Assembly (NCBI GenBank): GCA_046074525.1
Contig: JBJTOK010000010.1
Coordinates: forward strand, 104,987 to 168,986
Source of the DNA: JAHEZL01 sp046074525
GTDB lineage: Bacteria; Bacteroidota; Bacteroidia; Flavobacteriales_C; GCA-002722245
Reading direction: 5' to 3'
Length of the DNA: 64,000 bases
Positions within the stretch are counted from its first letter, which is position 1; each line of letters starts with the position of its first letter. Positions 26,384 through 34,107 of this stretch are shown in pieces. Below the pieces are notes generated by a model. The model worked only from the letters and a program-made list of their open reading frames with translations, was not told the DNA's origin and did no database searches. The position numbers were made by a program, and so were the translations under genes.

Positions 26384-26476
26384 CTATTTCTTCTTCTTAT
26401 GTCTGTTTTTTCTCAAACGTTTTTTGCGTTTGTGTGTAGCCATCTTGTGTCTTTTTCTTTTTTTTCCGCTTGGCAT
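26384..26476 (-). CDS. AURKAIP1/COX24-domain small ribosomal protein (bS22/mS38-like)
   Basis: A 30-residue, extremely basic protein too small for routine gene calling. It begins MPSGKKRKRHKMATHKRKK and ends RHKKKK; over half the residues are Lys, Arg or His. The motif KxKRxKMxxHKxKKRxxxNR is that of the AURKAIP1/COX24 domain, known in the mitochondrial ribosomal protein mS38 and in bacterial bS22-type proteins of the small subunit. A near-identical short gene is annotated in many Bacteroidota (recalled). It lies 6 bases after the TPR gene and 73 bases before the RNase G start, so it is the third cistron of this operon. Confidence 0.85.
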   Translation of the reverse strand: MPSGKKRKRHKMATHKRKKRLRKNRHKKKK

Positions 26477-26482
26477 AAAAAA

Positions 26483-26953
26483 TTATTTTAATTGTTTTAA
26501 AACTTGCTGTACCGATTCCTTTTGTTTTTGATCGGGAGCTGACTCGTACAGCTTAACAAAAATGCTCCTGGCTTTCGCCGTGTCTTTTAATGCGATATAA
26601 GCATCGCCCACTAATCGTTGTACTTCCCAGCTCGGTTTTACTTCGTTCAAACGCTCGAGGTAAACTACTGCCTTATCGTGCTGGCCGGTTTGCAGGCTCA
26701 TCATCGACAGCAATTCCAGGGCCCGTACATTCTTTGGATCCTCCTGAAGCACTTCCTTCAACAGCTTTATTCCATCCATGGGCTTAACCTGCATGGCGGC
26801 CAGGGCTTCATCAATCTTTTGATCCGCCGACTTGGGTGCTGCTGTATTAGCAATTTCTGCTGGTACAACAGAAGAGCTCTTAACAGGTAAAAAATATAAA
26901 AGAACGACCGCCGCAATGGCGCTTACAACAACTATCAGCTGCTTAGAACTCAT
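26483..26953 (-). CDS. membrane-anchored TPR protein
   Basis: A 156-residue protein with one N-terminal membrane anchor (about residues 6-24, LIVVVSAIAAVVLLYFLPV), a flexible Ala/Ser linker and then tetratricopeptide repeats at about residues 55-150 (GIKLLKEVLQEDPKNVRALELLSMMSLQTGQHDKAVVYLERLNEVKPSWE). It probably scaffolds a protein complex on the periplasmic face. It lies between HU and the AURKAIP1 gene, 3 bases from HU, an arrangement common in flavobacteria (recalled). Partner unknown. Confidence 0.8.
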   Translation of the reverse strand: MSSKQLIVVVSAIAAVVLLYFLPVKSSSVVPAEIANTAAPKSADQKIDEALAAMQVKPMDGIKLLKEVLQEDPKNVRALELLSMMSLQTGQHDKAVVYLERLNEVKPSWEVQRLVGDAYIALKDTAKARSIFVKLYESAPDQKQKESVQQVLKQLK

Positions 26954-26956
26954 TAA

Positions 26957-27256
26957 CTACTTTAGTGCTGGTTTTTTTGAAGTAATCTTCACTTTCTCCA
27001 CAAAAACCTTAGCCGGTTTGAAAGCCGGCACATTGTGTTCTGGGATAATAATGGTTGTGTTTTTAGAGATGTTTCTTCCTGTCTTTTGTGCTCTTTTCTT
27101 CACGATAAAGGAACCAAAACCTCTCAGGTATACATTATCTCCTTTCGATAAAGAAGCCTTGATAGATTTCATCATTGCCTCAACTGTTGCCTGTACTGCA
27201 ACTTTCTCGATTCCTGTCTTGTCTGCGATTTCGTTTACAATGTCTGCTTTTGTCAT
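26957..27256 (-). CDS. HU-family DNA-binding protein
   Basis: A 99-residue HU/IHF protein: MTKADIVNEIADKTGIEKVAVQ, the DNA-bending arm around VYLRGFGSFIVKKRAQKTGRNI (GFGxF and RxGRN are signature elements), and the C-terminal extension VFVEKVKITSKKPALK. It compacts and bends DNA as a dimer. It is the first gene of its operon and has a recognisable promoter upstream; the gap to mutY (27257-27447) is otherwise AT-rich with T-tracts and no gene. Confidence 0.94.
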   Translation of the reverse strand: MTKADIVNEIADKTGIEKVAVQATVEAMMKSIKASLSKGDNVYLRGFGSFIVKKRAQKTGRNISKNTTIIIPEHNVPAFKPAKVFVEKVKITSKKPALK

Positions 27257-27310
27257 GTCTGCTGAATTTTATATATCTCAATAATCAATTAGTTCTTTAT
27301 TAAAGGGCTG

Positions 27311-27340
27311 CGAATTTACATTTTTAATTCATTCTACAAA
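27311..27340 (-). promoter_or_regulatory. promoter for the HU operon
   Basis: On the - strand, TTTG (27340-27337), an 18-base spacer and TAAATTCG (27318-27311), one mismatch from TAnnTTTG. Predicted start is about 50 bases before the HU ATG. Confidence 0.5.
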
Positions 27341-27447
27341 AACACTTGCTGTTTTTTTTTCTTTGTAAGTAATTCAATCTTAGTCTTTTGTAAAAAAGGA
27401 ATTTCACCCATTTTTTTTGAAGCTGTGGATTACTGCTATCTTAGAGC

Positions 27448-28479
27448 ATGTTTTCGGCCAAACTTATTTCCTGGTACCATCAGAATAAACGGGACTTGCC
27501 GTGGCGAAATACACGGGATCCCTATAAAATATGGCTGTCGGAAATCATCCTCCAGCAAACCCGAGTTGAACAAGGTTTACCCTACTACGAAAAATTTGTA
27601 ACTGCTTTTCCTGATGTGGTGGCATTGGCTAATGCGAAAGAAGACGTTGTGATGAAGCAGTGGCAGGGACTTGGCTATTACAGTAGGGCCAGGAATTTGC
27701 ATTCTGCGGCAAAAATGGTTGTCACCAATTTCAAAGGAACTTTCCCCTCCGATCACAAAAATATTTTAAAACTTAAAGGTGTTGGAGAATATACTGCTGC
27801 AGCCATTGCTTCCTTCTCTTTTGATTTGCCTTATCCTGTTTTGGACGGCAACGTATTCCGGGTAATTTCCAGGATTTATGGCTTTCATGAAGCTATTGAT
27901 TCCAATACAGGAAAGAGGAAATTCATGGATCACCTGCATACCCTGATTCCTAAAAATGATCCCGCTGCTTTCAACCAGGCCATCATGGAATTTGGTGCTT
28001 TATACTGCACACCTAAAAATCCGGATTGCAGCAGCTGCATTTTTAAAAATGAATGTTACGCTTTCAAAAACGATAAAGTGGAAGTACTTCCCTATAAAGA
28101 AAAGAAGATTGTAAAACGCGATCGCTATTTTTATTATAAAGTCAGCATTGATGCACAAAACCGCATCCTCATTCAAAAAAGAGAAAACAAGGACATTTGG
28201 CAGGGCATGTATGAATTTCCGCATCTTGAGACAGCGGAAAAAATCGACCAGCCTTTGAAAGCACTCCACATCAATAAAAAAGATGTGCTGTTTTTCAGTG
28301 AGACAGAGAAACACCTGCTCACCCACCAGAATATTTATTTCAGCTTTTATGTTGTGAAAATCAACAGCGGCAATAAGGGCATGTGGGTCACTCATGAAGA
28401 GTTAAAAGAATTGCCCGTTCCCAAAATTATTGCCGATTTTATCCGCAAAAAGCTAAATTTGTATCTTCCTCATCAATAA
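27448..28479 (+). CDS. mutY: A/G-specific adenine DNA glycosylase
   Basis: A 343-residue DNA-repair enzyme that removes A mispaired with 8-oxoguanine. The helix-hairpin-helix motif LKGVGEYTAAAIASF is at about residues 109-123, catalytic Glu32 is in SEIILQQTRV, Asp133 is in VLDGNVFRVISR, and the [4Fe-4S] ligands Cys187, Cys194, Cys197 and Cys203 have the canonical 6-2-5 spacing. Residues about 225-340 form the NUDIX-like domain that senses 8-oxoG. It starts the mutY-ssb-gldE-gldD cluster and diverges from HU. Confidence 0.96.
   Translation: MFSAKLISWYHQNKRDLPWRNTRDPYKIWLSEIILQQTRVEQGLPYYEKFVTAFPDVVALANAKEDVVMKQWQGLGYYSRARNLHSAAKMVVTNFKGTFPSDHKNILKLKGVGEYTAAAIASFSFDLPYPVLDGNVFRVISRIYGFHEAIDSNTGKRKFMDHLHTLIPKNDPAAFNQAIMEFGALYCTPKNPDCSSCIFKNECYAFKNDKVEVLPYKEKKIVKRDRYFYYKVSIDAQNRILIQKRENKDIWQGMYEFPHLETAEKIDQPLKALHINKKDVLFFSETEKHLLTHQNIYFSFYVVKINSGNKGMWVTHEELKELPVPKIIADFIRKKLNLYLPHQ
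28430..28461 (+). promoter_or_regulatory. promoter TTG-N21-TAAATTTG for ssb
   Basis: A TTG at 28430-28432, 21 bases of spacer and an exact -7 TAAATTTG at 28454-28461, all inside the last codons of mutY. Predicted start near 28466 gives ssb its own short-leader transcript besides read-through from mutY. Confidence 0.6.
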
Positions 28480-28483
28480 AGAC

Positions 28484-28900
28484 ATGGCAGGCGTTAATAA
28501 AGTAATTTTAGTTGGAAACCTTGGGAAAGATCCCGAAGTAAGGTACCTCGAAGGAGGCGTACCTGTTGCCAATTTTACTCTTGCCACCAGTGAAACTTAC
28601 AAAGACAAAAACGGTAACCGAATAGAACAAACCGAATGGCATAATATCGTGGTTTGGCGCGGACTCGCCGAAATTGCCGAGAAATATTTACGCAAGGGAA
28701 GCCAGGTATATGTAGAAGGGAAACTCCGAACCCGCTCCTGGGACGATAAAGACGGCGTAAAAAGATACAGCACCGAAATAATTGCCGACAACATGACTAT
28801 GCTTGGCGGCAAACGTGAAGATACTGCATCGCAAGCTCCCATTGAAAAACCAACAAACCATAAAAGTTCTCCCGAAGATCTGGGAGACCTTCCTTTTTAA
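28484..28900 (+). CDS. ssb: single-stranded DNA-binding protein
   Basis: A 138-residue SSB with an N-terminal OB fold (NKVILVGNLGKDPEVRYL, TEWHNIVVWRGLAEIAEKYLRKGSQVYVEGKLRTRSW) and the acidic tail ending DLGDLPF, which docks repair and replication partners. The linker is short. It lies 4 bases after mutY and also has an embedded promoter. Confidence 0.96.
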   Translation: MAGVNKVILVGNLGKDPEVRYLEGGVPVANFTLATSETYKDKNGNRIEQTEWHNIVVWRGLAEIAEKYLRKGSQVYVEGKLRTRSWDDKDGVKRYSTEIIADNMTMLGGKREDTASQAPIEKPTNHKSSPEDLGDLPF

Positions 28901-28939
28901 AACTTAAGAGATATAGGCACTTCCCTTCATATTTACTTA

Positions 28940-30223
28940 TTGACTACCGGTCCGGCAGTGATTTCTATGTCACTCATGTTCATTGGTATGTTAGTATTGC
29001 TGATTGGTGCAGCAATGATTTCCTCTACAGAAGTAGCCTTCTTCTCCATGGACAAGAAAAGTCTGGAACTACTTGAACTGCGTAACCACAAAACAGGAAA
29101 AACAATCAAAAAACTGCTGGAAAATCCGGAAAAACTGCTGGCTACCATCCTCATCACCAATAGCTTTTTTCATATTTCCTTCGTTTTTGTATCTACTGCT
29201 TTTATAGGAAATCTCGACAGCATTGGCATTGCCAATGTTATTCCAACTGTAGTACAAATCATTGTTATTAGTACTCTACTCATTCTTTTCGGGGAAATTA
29301 TCCCTAAGGTGCTGGCCACCAAAAAAGGCGATAAAATTGCTTTGTTCATGGCTACTCCCATGAGTTTCCTGATTACTGTGCTGAAGCCTTTTTCGGCTTT
29401 TCTACTTTTATTCAGCTCCAAGAAAAAGAAAGAACAGAAAATAAAAAACATCTCTGTAGATGAGCTTTCTGCGGTGCATGATCTTATTCAAAACGAAGAA
29501 GCATCTGAACAGGAACAAAAGATTTTATCGGGCATTTTATCTTTCGGGAATACCGACGTGAAGCAAATCATGACAGCACGCACCAATATCATTTCTTTGA
29601 ACGAAAATCTTTCGCTGCCCGCTGTTGTAAAGGAAATCCAAACTTCAGAATTTTCAAGAATTCCTGTGCACAAGGACAATATTGATAAAATCACTGGCGT
29701 AATCTATGTAAAGGATTTACTGCCTTATTTGAATGAAGGAGAAAATTTCGATTGGAAGAAACTGGAGCGTCCTCCATTCTTCGTTCCGGAGAGCAAGAAA
29801 ATTGATGATCTCCTGAAAGAATTCCAGGAAATGAAAATGCACATGGCTATTGTTGTCGATGAATACGGTGGCACATCAGGCATTATCACACTGGAAGATA
29901 TTATTGAAGAAATTGTGGGTGACCTTAGCGACGAATACGATGATGAAGATGTTGTTTATTCCAAGCTCGACGATAAGAATTACATCTTTGATGGCAAGAC
30001 TTTGCTTATTGATATGTATCGTATTCTTGAAGTTGACGAAGAGGCTTTTGAAGCCGCGAAAGGAGAAGCTGATACCATTGCAGGATTCATCCTCGAACAA
30101 ACAGGGGTTTTTCCTAAAAAAGACGCAGTGATTGAATTTGCAGGCATCCGCTTCAAGATTGACAGTATGGACAAACGAAGGATAGTGAGCATCAAAGCTA
30201 CAATGCCTCCCGATTCAAAATAA
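28940..30223 (+). CDS. gldE: gliding motility-associated protein GldE
   Basis: A 427-residue protein of the CNNM/CorC (HlyC) type. A DUF21 membrane domain spans about residues 8-165 (several helices starting SLMFIGMLVLLIGAAMISSTEVAFFS), a CBS pair at about 190-315 (IMTARTNIISLNEN ... FSRIPVHKDNIDKITGVIYVKDLL ... VDEYGGTSGIITLEDIIEEIVGD) and a CorC-type C-terminal domain follow. In Flavobacterium johnsoniae GldE works with GldD in gliding and T9SS function; the biochemical role is not settled. The TTG start at 28940 is uncertain; the first ATG is at 28970, inside the first membrane helix. Confidence 0.92.
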   Translation: MTTGPAVISMSLMFIGMLVLLIGAAMISSTEVAFFSMDKKSLELLELRNHKTGKTIKKLLENPEKLLATILITNSFFHISFVFVSTAFIGNLDSIGIANVIPTVVQIIVISTLLILFGEIIPKVLATKKGDKIALFMATPMSFLITVLKPFSAFLLLFSSKKKKEQKIKNISVDELSAVHDLIQNEEASEQEQKILSGILSFGNTDVKQIMTARTNIISLNENLSLPAVVKEIQTSEFSRIPVHKDNIDKITGVIYVKDLLPYLNEGENFDWKKLERPPFFVPESKKIDDLLKEFQEMKMHMAIVVDEYGGTSGIITLEDIIEEIVGDLSDEYDDEDVVYSKLDDKNYIFDGKTLLIDMYRILEVDEEAFEAAKGEADTIAGFILEQTGVFPKKDAVIEFAGIRFKIDSMDKRRIVSIKATMPPDSK

Positions 30224-30227
30224 TTAT

Positions 30228-30788
30228 ATGGGAAAATTACTATTCTTGATTGCTCTTGTAAGTATCCTTTGCGGGTGCGGCGATGATCCCATTCCAAAAC
30301 CAAAAGGCTATTTTCACATTACTCTCCCCGAAAAAAAATATGTGCATTTTCAATCTCCATGTGCTTTTGAATTTGATATTGCCGCAGTTGCCAAAATATC
30401 ATTAAAAGATTCAGTTCATTGCTACTACAACATTGAATATCCTCAATGGAAAGGCACACTCCACCTGACATACCTACCCGTGAAAAACGATCTGAAGGAA
30501 CTCATTGATGATGAACACCGCAGAAAAGAAAAACACATCCAGATGGCTTCATCCATTGACGATTCGGTGTATGTTTTTCCCGACAGGCATGTGAGCGCAA
30601 CCGTTTTTCACATCAATGGCAGCAAAACTGCAACACCTATTCAGTTTTTTATTACCGACAGTACGCATCATTTTTTCCGTGGAGCACTTTATTTCTATCA
30701 TTCGCCAAACAATGATTCCATAGCTCCTGTCATCAGTTACATTAAAGATGATGTAAAAAAGATGATAGAGACTTTTAAATGGAACTAA
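30228..30788 (+). CDS. gldD: gliding motility lipoprotein GldD
   Basis: A 186-residue lipoprotein (signal MGKLLFLIALVSILCGC, lipid Cys17). PKPKGYFHITLPEKKY and CAFEFDIAAVAKI are GldD-type, and its position 4 bases after gldE matches the standard gldE-gldD pair. GldD is an envelope lipoprotein required for gliding and for T9SS-dependent secretion in F. johnsoniae. Full length. Together with the T9SS sorting-domain proteins in this window, it indicates a functional type IX system encoded elsewhere. Confidence 0.93.
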   Translation: MGKLLFLIALVSILCGCGDDPIPKPKGYFHITLPEKKYVHFQSPCAFEFDIAAVAKISLKDSVHCYYNIEYPQWKGTLHLTYLPVKNDLKELIDDEHRRKEKHIQMASSIDDSVYVFPDRHVSATVFHINGSKTATPIQFFITDSTHHFFRGALYFYHSPNNDSIAPVISYIKDDVKKMIETFKWN

Positions 30789-30833
30789 CCTATTTTGAAA
30801 ATTTCAGGTATAAAGCATACCTAATTTTCATTC

Positions 30834-32138
30834 ATGAGATATTCCGCTATACTCCTTTTCAGTCTGATTTTGATTGCCATTTCCTGTAAAAAAGAAAAAA
30901 CAGGAGACGACAACAGTAACAGCAATTCCAATAACAACAATAACAACAGTGGCAACAACACCTTTTATATTGAACATACTTTTCAGCCTGGAAATACAGG
31001 TTTCGATTACAACTCTCCCATCATAAAGGACGATTTCCTTTACATTGGAACTTCAAAAAAATTGTTTTCTGATGTAAGCAGTGATAATGCATTTTACAAG
31101 TTCGACCTGCAGCTCAATGTAATCTGGAAATATGCGCTTGATTCAAGCGAAGTGCGCGGCAGCGCTGCGCTCGATAGCGACAACAACATTTACTTCACAG
31201 TACAGGAAGGCCGCAAATACGGAGATATGAGCCAGTCTAAATTATACGTGTACTCCCTCAACAACAGCGGTACCTTCCGATGGAAAAAACTTATTGCAAG
31301 CGGATCTGAGATCAAGGATGTAGGGGCATACGAACTTGCAGCCGGCACACATATTTATATCCAGGGAAATAGTTTTTACGCGATTAACAGAAGTAACGGA
31401 AACGAAGCCTGGCGGAAGGACATGACAGGAGGTGTTTCCCGTCCGATTTTAGATATCAATGGAAATATCTACCTGGTAAATTTTGGTGCCTTTGTTTCTT
31501 ATGATTCCACAGGGACAAAACGATGGAGTTACATTCCTTCCGACAATTTCACTGAAAACGGCGATGCCTTTTCAAATCCTTCCTTTGCGTCAGCTGATCA
31601 ATCAAAGATTGTGTTTTTTTATGACACATGGTTATACAACATCAATTCAGCAGATGGAAGCTTCAACTGGAAATACAATGCGCCATTCACAGGCTATCAG
31701 AGAGGGACGCCTGCTTTGGATCACGAAGGCAATATTTACGTGGGAAGAAAGAATCACAATAACCCCTCTGCGTTCTACAAGGTGAACAAGAATGGAAATG
31801 CAGTTGTATGGGCCGACAGCTCCTTTGGTGAAATTTACACCTGTCCGGTTCTTGCCAACGACAGCAATGTGTATTTCGCATCGGAACTGCTCAATAATGG
31901 TCCGGGAAAAACGCCAGGATGGAACCGGCTACATGTGCTAAACATTAACACTGGGAAAATAATTTGGCAAGCTGATTTAGGCAGTGACGTAGGTACATCC
32001 TCCCCCGCCATGTCCAATACAGGAAGAATTTATGCAGGTACCATTGGATACGAGGGTTCTCCCTCAAAACTGGTATGTGTAAAAACAAGTGCCGGCGGAA
32101 CGCTTGCAGGGGCTATTCACGCTCAGTTTGGCGACTGA
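30834..32138 (+). CDS. PQQ-like beta-propeller lipoprotein
   Basis: A 434-residue lipoprotein (signal ending in LIAISC, lipid Cys18) with a low-complexity linker of Ser/Asn (about residues 27-41, built from AAC/AAT/AGC codons). From about residue 50 it carries PQQ/quinoprotein-type propeller blades: repeated patterns such as DLQLNVIWKYALDSSEVRGSA, DINGNIYLVNFG, DHEGNIYVGRKN and NTGKIIWQADLGSDVGTS. No catalytic PQQ ligands stand out, so it is probably a binding or scaffold propeller on the surface or periplasmic face. Its last 26 bases overlap the tail of the convergent ctaA gene. Confidence 0.78.
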   Translation: MRYSAILLFSLILIAISCKKEKTGDDNSNSNSNNNNNNSGNNTFYIEHTFQPGNTGFDYNSPIIKDDFLYIGTSKKLFSDVSSDNAFYKFDLQLNVIWKYALDSSEVRGSAALDSDNNIYFTVQEGRKYGDMSQSKLYVYSLNNSGTFRWKKLIASGSEIKDVGAYELAAGTHIYIQGNSFYAINRSNGNEAWRKDMTGGVSRPILDINGNIYLVNFGAFVSYDSTGTKRWSYIPSDNFTENGDAFSNPSFASADQSKIVFFYDTWLYNINSADGSFNWKYNAPFTGYQRGTPALDHEGNIYVGRKNHNNPSAFYKVNKNGNAVVWADSSFGEIYTCPVLANDSNVYFASELLNNGPGKTPGWNRLHVLNINTGKIIWQADLGSDVGTSSPAMSNTGRIYAGTIGYEGSPSKLVCVKTSAGGTLAGAIHAQFGD

Positions 32139-33156
32139 CCTTAATCCCAAACAAAAGGATGCACGTATAGGCAAGCAAGACGGAAGCCAGCACCACATGC
32201 ACTGGTTGAGCGAATTGTGGTACTGAAAAATACCCCATCACAACACCAGTGAGGATATTCAGAAAGATTAAGGCAACAATTGCTTTCACAGCGAAAGTCC
32301 TGATTCCAGCATCATACAGCAGATAACATGATGTGAGTGCTATGCCGCCATAGAGCCATGTAAAAGACCGGTGAATAAGAAAAACCCAGTCGGCTTTTTC
32401 CAACCAGCTAGCCCTGCTTTCATTGCCCAACCTTGAGTAATCATTCATCTCCCTTACATTAGCACCAAGATACAGTTGAACAAGCAAAGTCAGCATGGAC
32501 AGGATAAGCAAACGGTAAATCCACATTGATCTGCTGGTTTTCAGTTCGATCGGCGCAAACGCTTTTGAGCGGGCAAAAACAACTGCAATGAGCACTAAAA
32601 AGGCAAAATACAAATGCACACTTATTTTAAGTGGCTTCAGGTTTGAATCCACAACCTTTGCTCCCAACCACCCTTCAAATAGAATCAGCACAAAAGCTAT
32701 AATGCTGCCCCATAATATCCATGAATTAGTTTTCCTTATCCTCACGGCAAAATACAACATGAAAATCGCCATAATGCCAAGCACTGCACCGCACAACCGG
32801 TTAACATATTCAATAATGGTGTGCTCAGGTTTATATATTGCGTAATCGTGCTTTTTGTATTGTTCCCACTGACTTTCATCAAAAGAATCGGAAGGGTTGA
32901 AATCCTCTTTCGCCACCAGCAGTTTATTATCGTGAATAATAATTTGGCCATTCTCAAACATCTTTCCAGGCTGCCATTGCACCTGTTCTTCGTCCATCGG
33001 CGGCACCCAATAACCATAGCACTTCGGCCAGTCGGGGCACCCCATACCGGCACCAGTGGCCTTGACCAAGCTTCCGGCGAGGACTACCAATAAAGAGAAA
33101 ATGAGGGTTAATAAGCTAAAAAGATGAAAGCGTTTTTCCTGTCGGGAGCCAATCAT
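32113..33156 (-). CDS. ctaA: heme A synthase (COX15/CtaA family)
   Basis: A 347-residue inner-membrane protein with about eight helices. The signature TGAGMGCPDWPKCYGYWVPP follows the first helix and has the Cys pair of the first extracytoplasmic loop; heme-ligand His residues fit HTIIEYVNRLCGAVLG and HRSFTWLYGG, with VHLYFAFLVL and PVHVVLASVLL in the other helices. It oxidises heme O to heme A for cytochrome oxidase. Its start overlaps the upstream HMA lipoprotein gene by 4 bases, linking it to copper handling. The 3' end overlaps the PQQ-propeller gene by 26 bases. Confidence 0.92.
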   Translation of the reverse strand: MIGSRQEKRFHLFSLLTLIFSLLVVLAGSLVKATGAGMGCPDWPKCYGYWVPPMDEEQVQWQPGKMFENGQIIIHDNKLLVAKEDFNPSDSFDESQWEQYKKHDYAIYKPEHTIIEYVNRLCGAVLGIMAIFMLYFAVRIRKTNSWILWGSIIAFVLILFEGWLGAKVVDSNLKPLKISVHLYFAFLVLIAVVFARSKAFAPIELKTSRSMWIYRLLILSMLTLLVQLYLGANVREMNDYSRLGNESRASWLEKADWVFLIHRSFTWLYGGIALTSCYLLYDAGIRTFAVKAIVALIFLNILTGVVMGYFSVPQFAQPVHVVLASVLLAYTCILLFGIKVSRQTERE

Positions 33157-33500
33157 TGAATACTGTCTTTAGGTAATGCGGTAATTTCCTTGTATCCGGT
33201 AACCGTATATGCCTGCTCATAAAGTCCATCCACCAGTTTCTTCAGCTCCTCAGGATTGGTTTGCGCCGCATCATAGGACACATAAGCGCTCTTGGAATCG
33301 AAATTTACAATGGCTTTTACTACTCCTTCAGCCTTGCTCAGCTTTTCCTGGATTGCCGGAGCACAACTATGCGCACAGGACATGCCCTCTATGCTCATCT
33401 GCACATTTTTAACTTCTGTGACTGATGCTCCGCCACAAGCCCACAAAAGGCACGGCAAAAGCAATAGAATACTAAAGCGCTTTATAAATTCCATCTTCAT
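33153..33500 (-). CDS. HMA-domain lipoprotein with CxxxC metal site
   Basis: A 115-residue lipoprotein (signal ending LLWAC, lipid Cys22) carrying one heavy-metal-associated domain at about residues 32-102. The usual metal loop GMTCxxC is changed to GMSCAHSCA, so the two cysteines (Cys42, Cys46) are separated by three residues with a His between them. The rest (VVKAIVNFDSKSAYVSYDA) keeps the ferredoxin-like fold. It is probably a periplasmic metal, most likely copper, carrier. It overlaps the upstream HMA gene by 29 bases and ctaA by 4, so the three are translationally linked. Confidence 0.8.
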   Translation of the reverse strand: MKMEFIKRFSILLLLPCLLWACGGASVTEVKNVQMSIEGMSCAHSCAPAIQEKLSKAEGVVKAIVNFDSKSAYVSYDAAQTNPEELKKLVDGLYEQAYTVTGYKEITALPKDSIQ

Positions 33501-33675
33501 TGATTGCTGTTTTTATCTTTTCAACGGTAGCGTGATCAGCTTTGAAGATCTCAACATTGCCCTGATCCAAATTCACTTTGAAAGTCCCTGCCTCCACAAA
33601 CTGCCCTAGCAATTCCGAAACACGGGCCATACAGTGCCTGCAAGTCATGCCTTCTATCTTAATGGTGGTGTTCAT
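33472..33675 (-). CDS. cytoplasmic heavy-metal-associated (CopZ-like) protein
   Basis: A 67-residue HMA domain with nothing else: MNTTIKIEGMTCRHCMARVSE, metal ligands Cys12 and Cys15 in the standard CxxC loop. It is a CopZ-type soluble metallochaperone, probably for Cu(I). First gene of the HMA - HMA-lipoprotein - ctaA operon. An exact TAnnTTTG element ends only 4 bases before its ATG, so the mRNA may be leaderless. Confidence 0.88.
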   Translation of the reverse strand: MNTTIKIEGMTCRHCMARVSELLGQFVEAGTFKVNLDQGNVEIFKADHATVEKIKTAINEDGIYKAL

Positions 33676-33679
33676 GAAG

Positions 33680-33687
33680 CAAAGTTA
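33680..33687 (-). promoter_or_regulatory. -7 promoter element (TAACTTTG) for the metallochaperone operon
   Basis: An exact TAnnTTTG on the - strand, 4 bases upstream of the start codon, implying a transcript beginning at or next to the ATG. No clear -33 TTG on this strand. Confidence 0.45.
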
Positions 33688-33705
33688 GGGGATTTTTAAA
33701 ATCTA

Positions 33706-33736
33706 TTTGTTTGTTCAGCTTATTTTCTTAGCTTTG
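33706..33736 (+). promoter_or_regulatory. promoter TTTG-N19-TAGCTTTG for rplU-rpmA
   Basis: TTTG at 33706-33709, 19-base spacer, exact -7 TAGCTTTG at 33729-33736. Predicted start near 33741, 24 bases before rplU. The same TAGCTTTG hexamer core is used before atpD and the gene at 49495. Confidence 0.75.
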
Positions 33737-33764
33737 CCTCCCTTAATTTTTAAAACGCGAAAAA

Positions 33765-34082
33765 ATGTACGCAATTGTAGAAATAGCAGGGCAGCAATAC
33801 AAAGTTGCAAAAGATCAGCAGATCTACGTACATCACCTTGGAGCAGAAGAAGGTAAGTCACTTACTTTCGACAAAGTTCTTTTGGTTGATAATAACGGGA
33901 AGATTTCTGTTGGCGCCCCAGCTGTAAGCGGTGCTTCGGTTACTGCTAAAGTAGTTACTCCACTCGTAAAAGGAGACAAAGTTTATGTATTCAAAAAGAA
34001 GAGAAGAAAAGGGTATCAGAAACTGAACGGTCACCGTCAGCAATTCACCCAGGTTCAGATCGAAGGCATAAACTTAAAGTAA
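33765..34082 (+). CDS. rplU: 50S ribosomal protein L21
   Basis: A 105-residue bL21: MYAIVEIAGQQYKVAKDQQIYV, the conserved core LTFDKVLLVDNNGKISVGAP and the RNA-binding tail KKKRRKGYQKLNGHRQQFTQV. Full length. It has its own promoter and is co-transcribed with rpmA, the universal order. Confidence 0.97.
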   Translation: MYAIVEIAGQQYKVAKDQQIYVHHLGAEEGKSLTFDKVLLVDNNGKISVGAPAVSGASVTAKVVTPLVKGDKVYVFKKKRRKGYQKLNGHRQQFTQVQIEGINLK

Positions 34083-34107
34083 TCATTAACATTAAAAACT
34101 AAAGACC

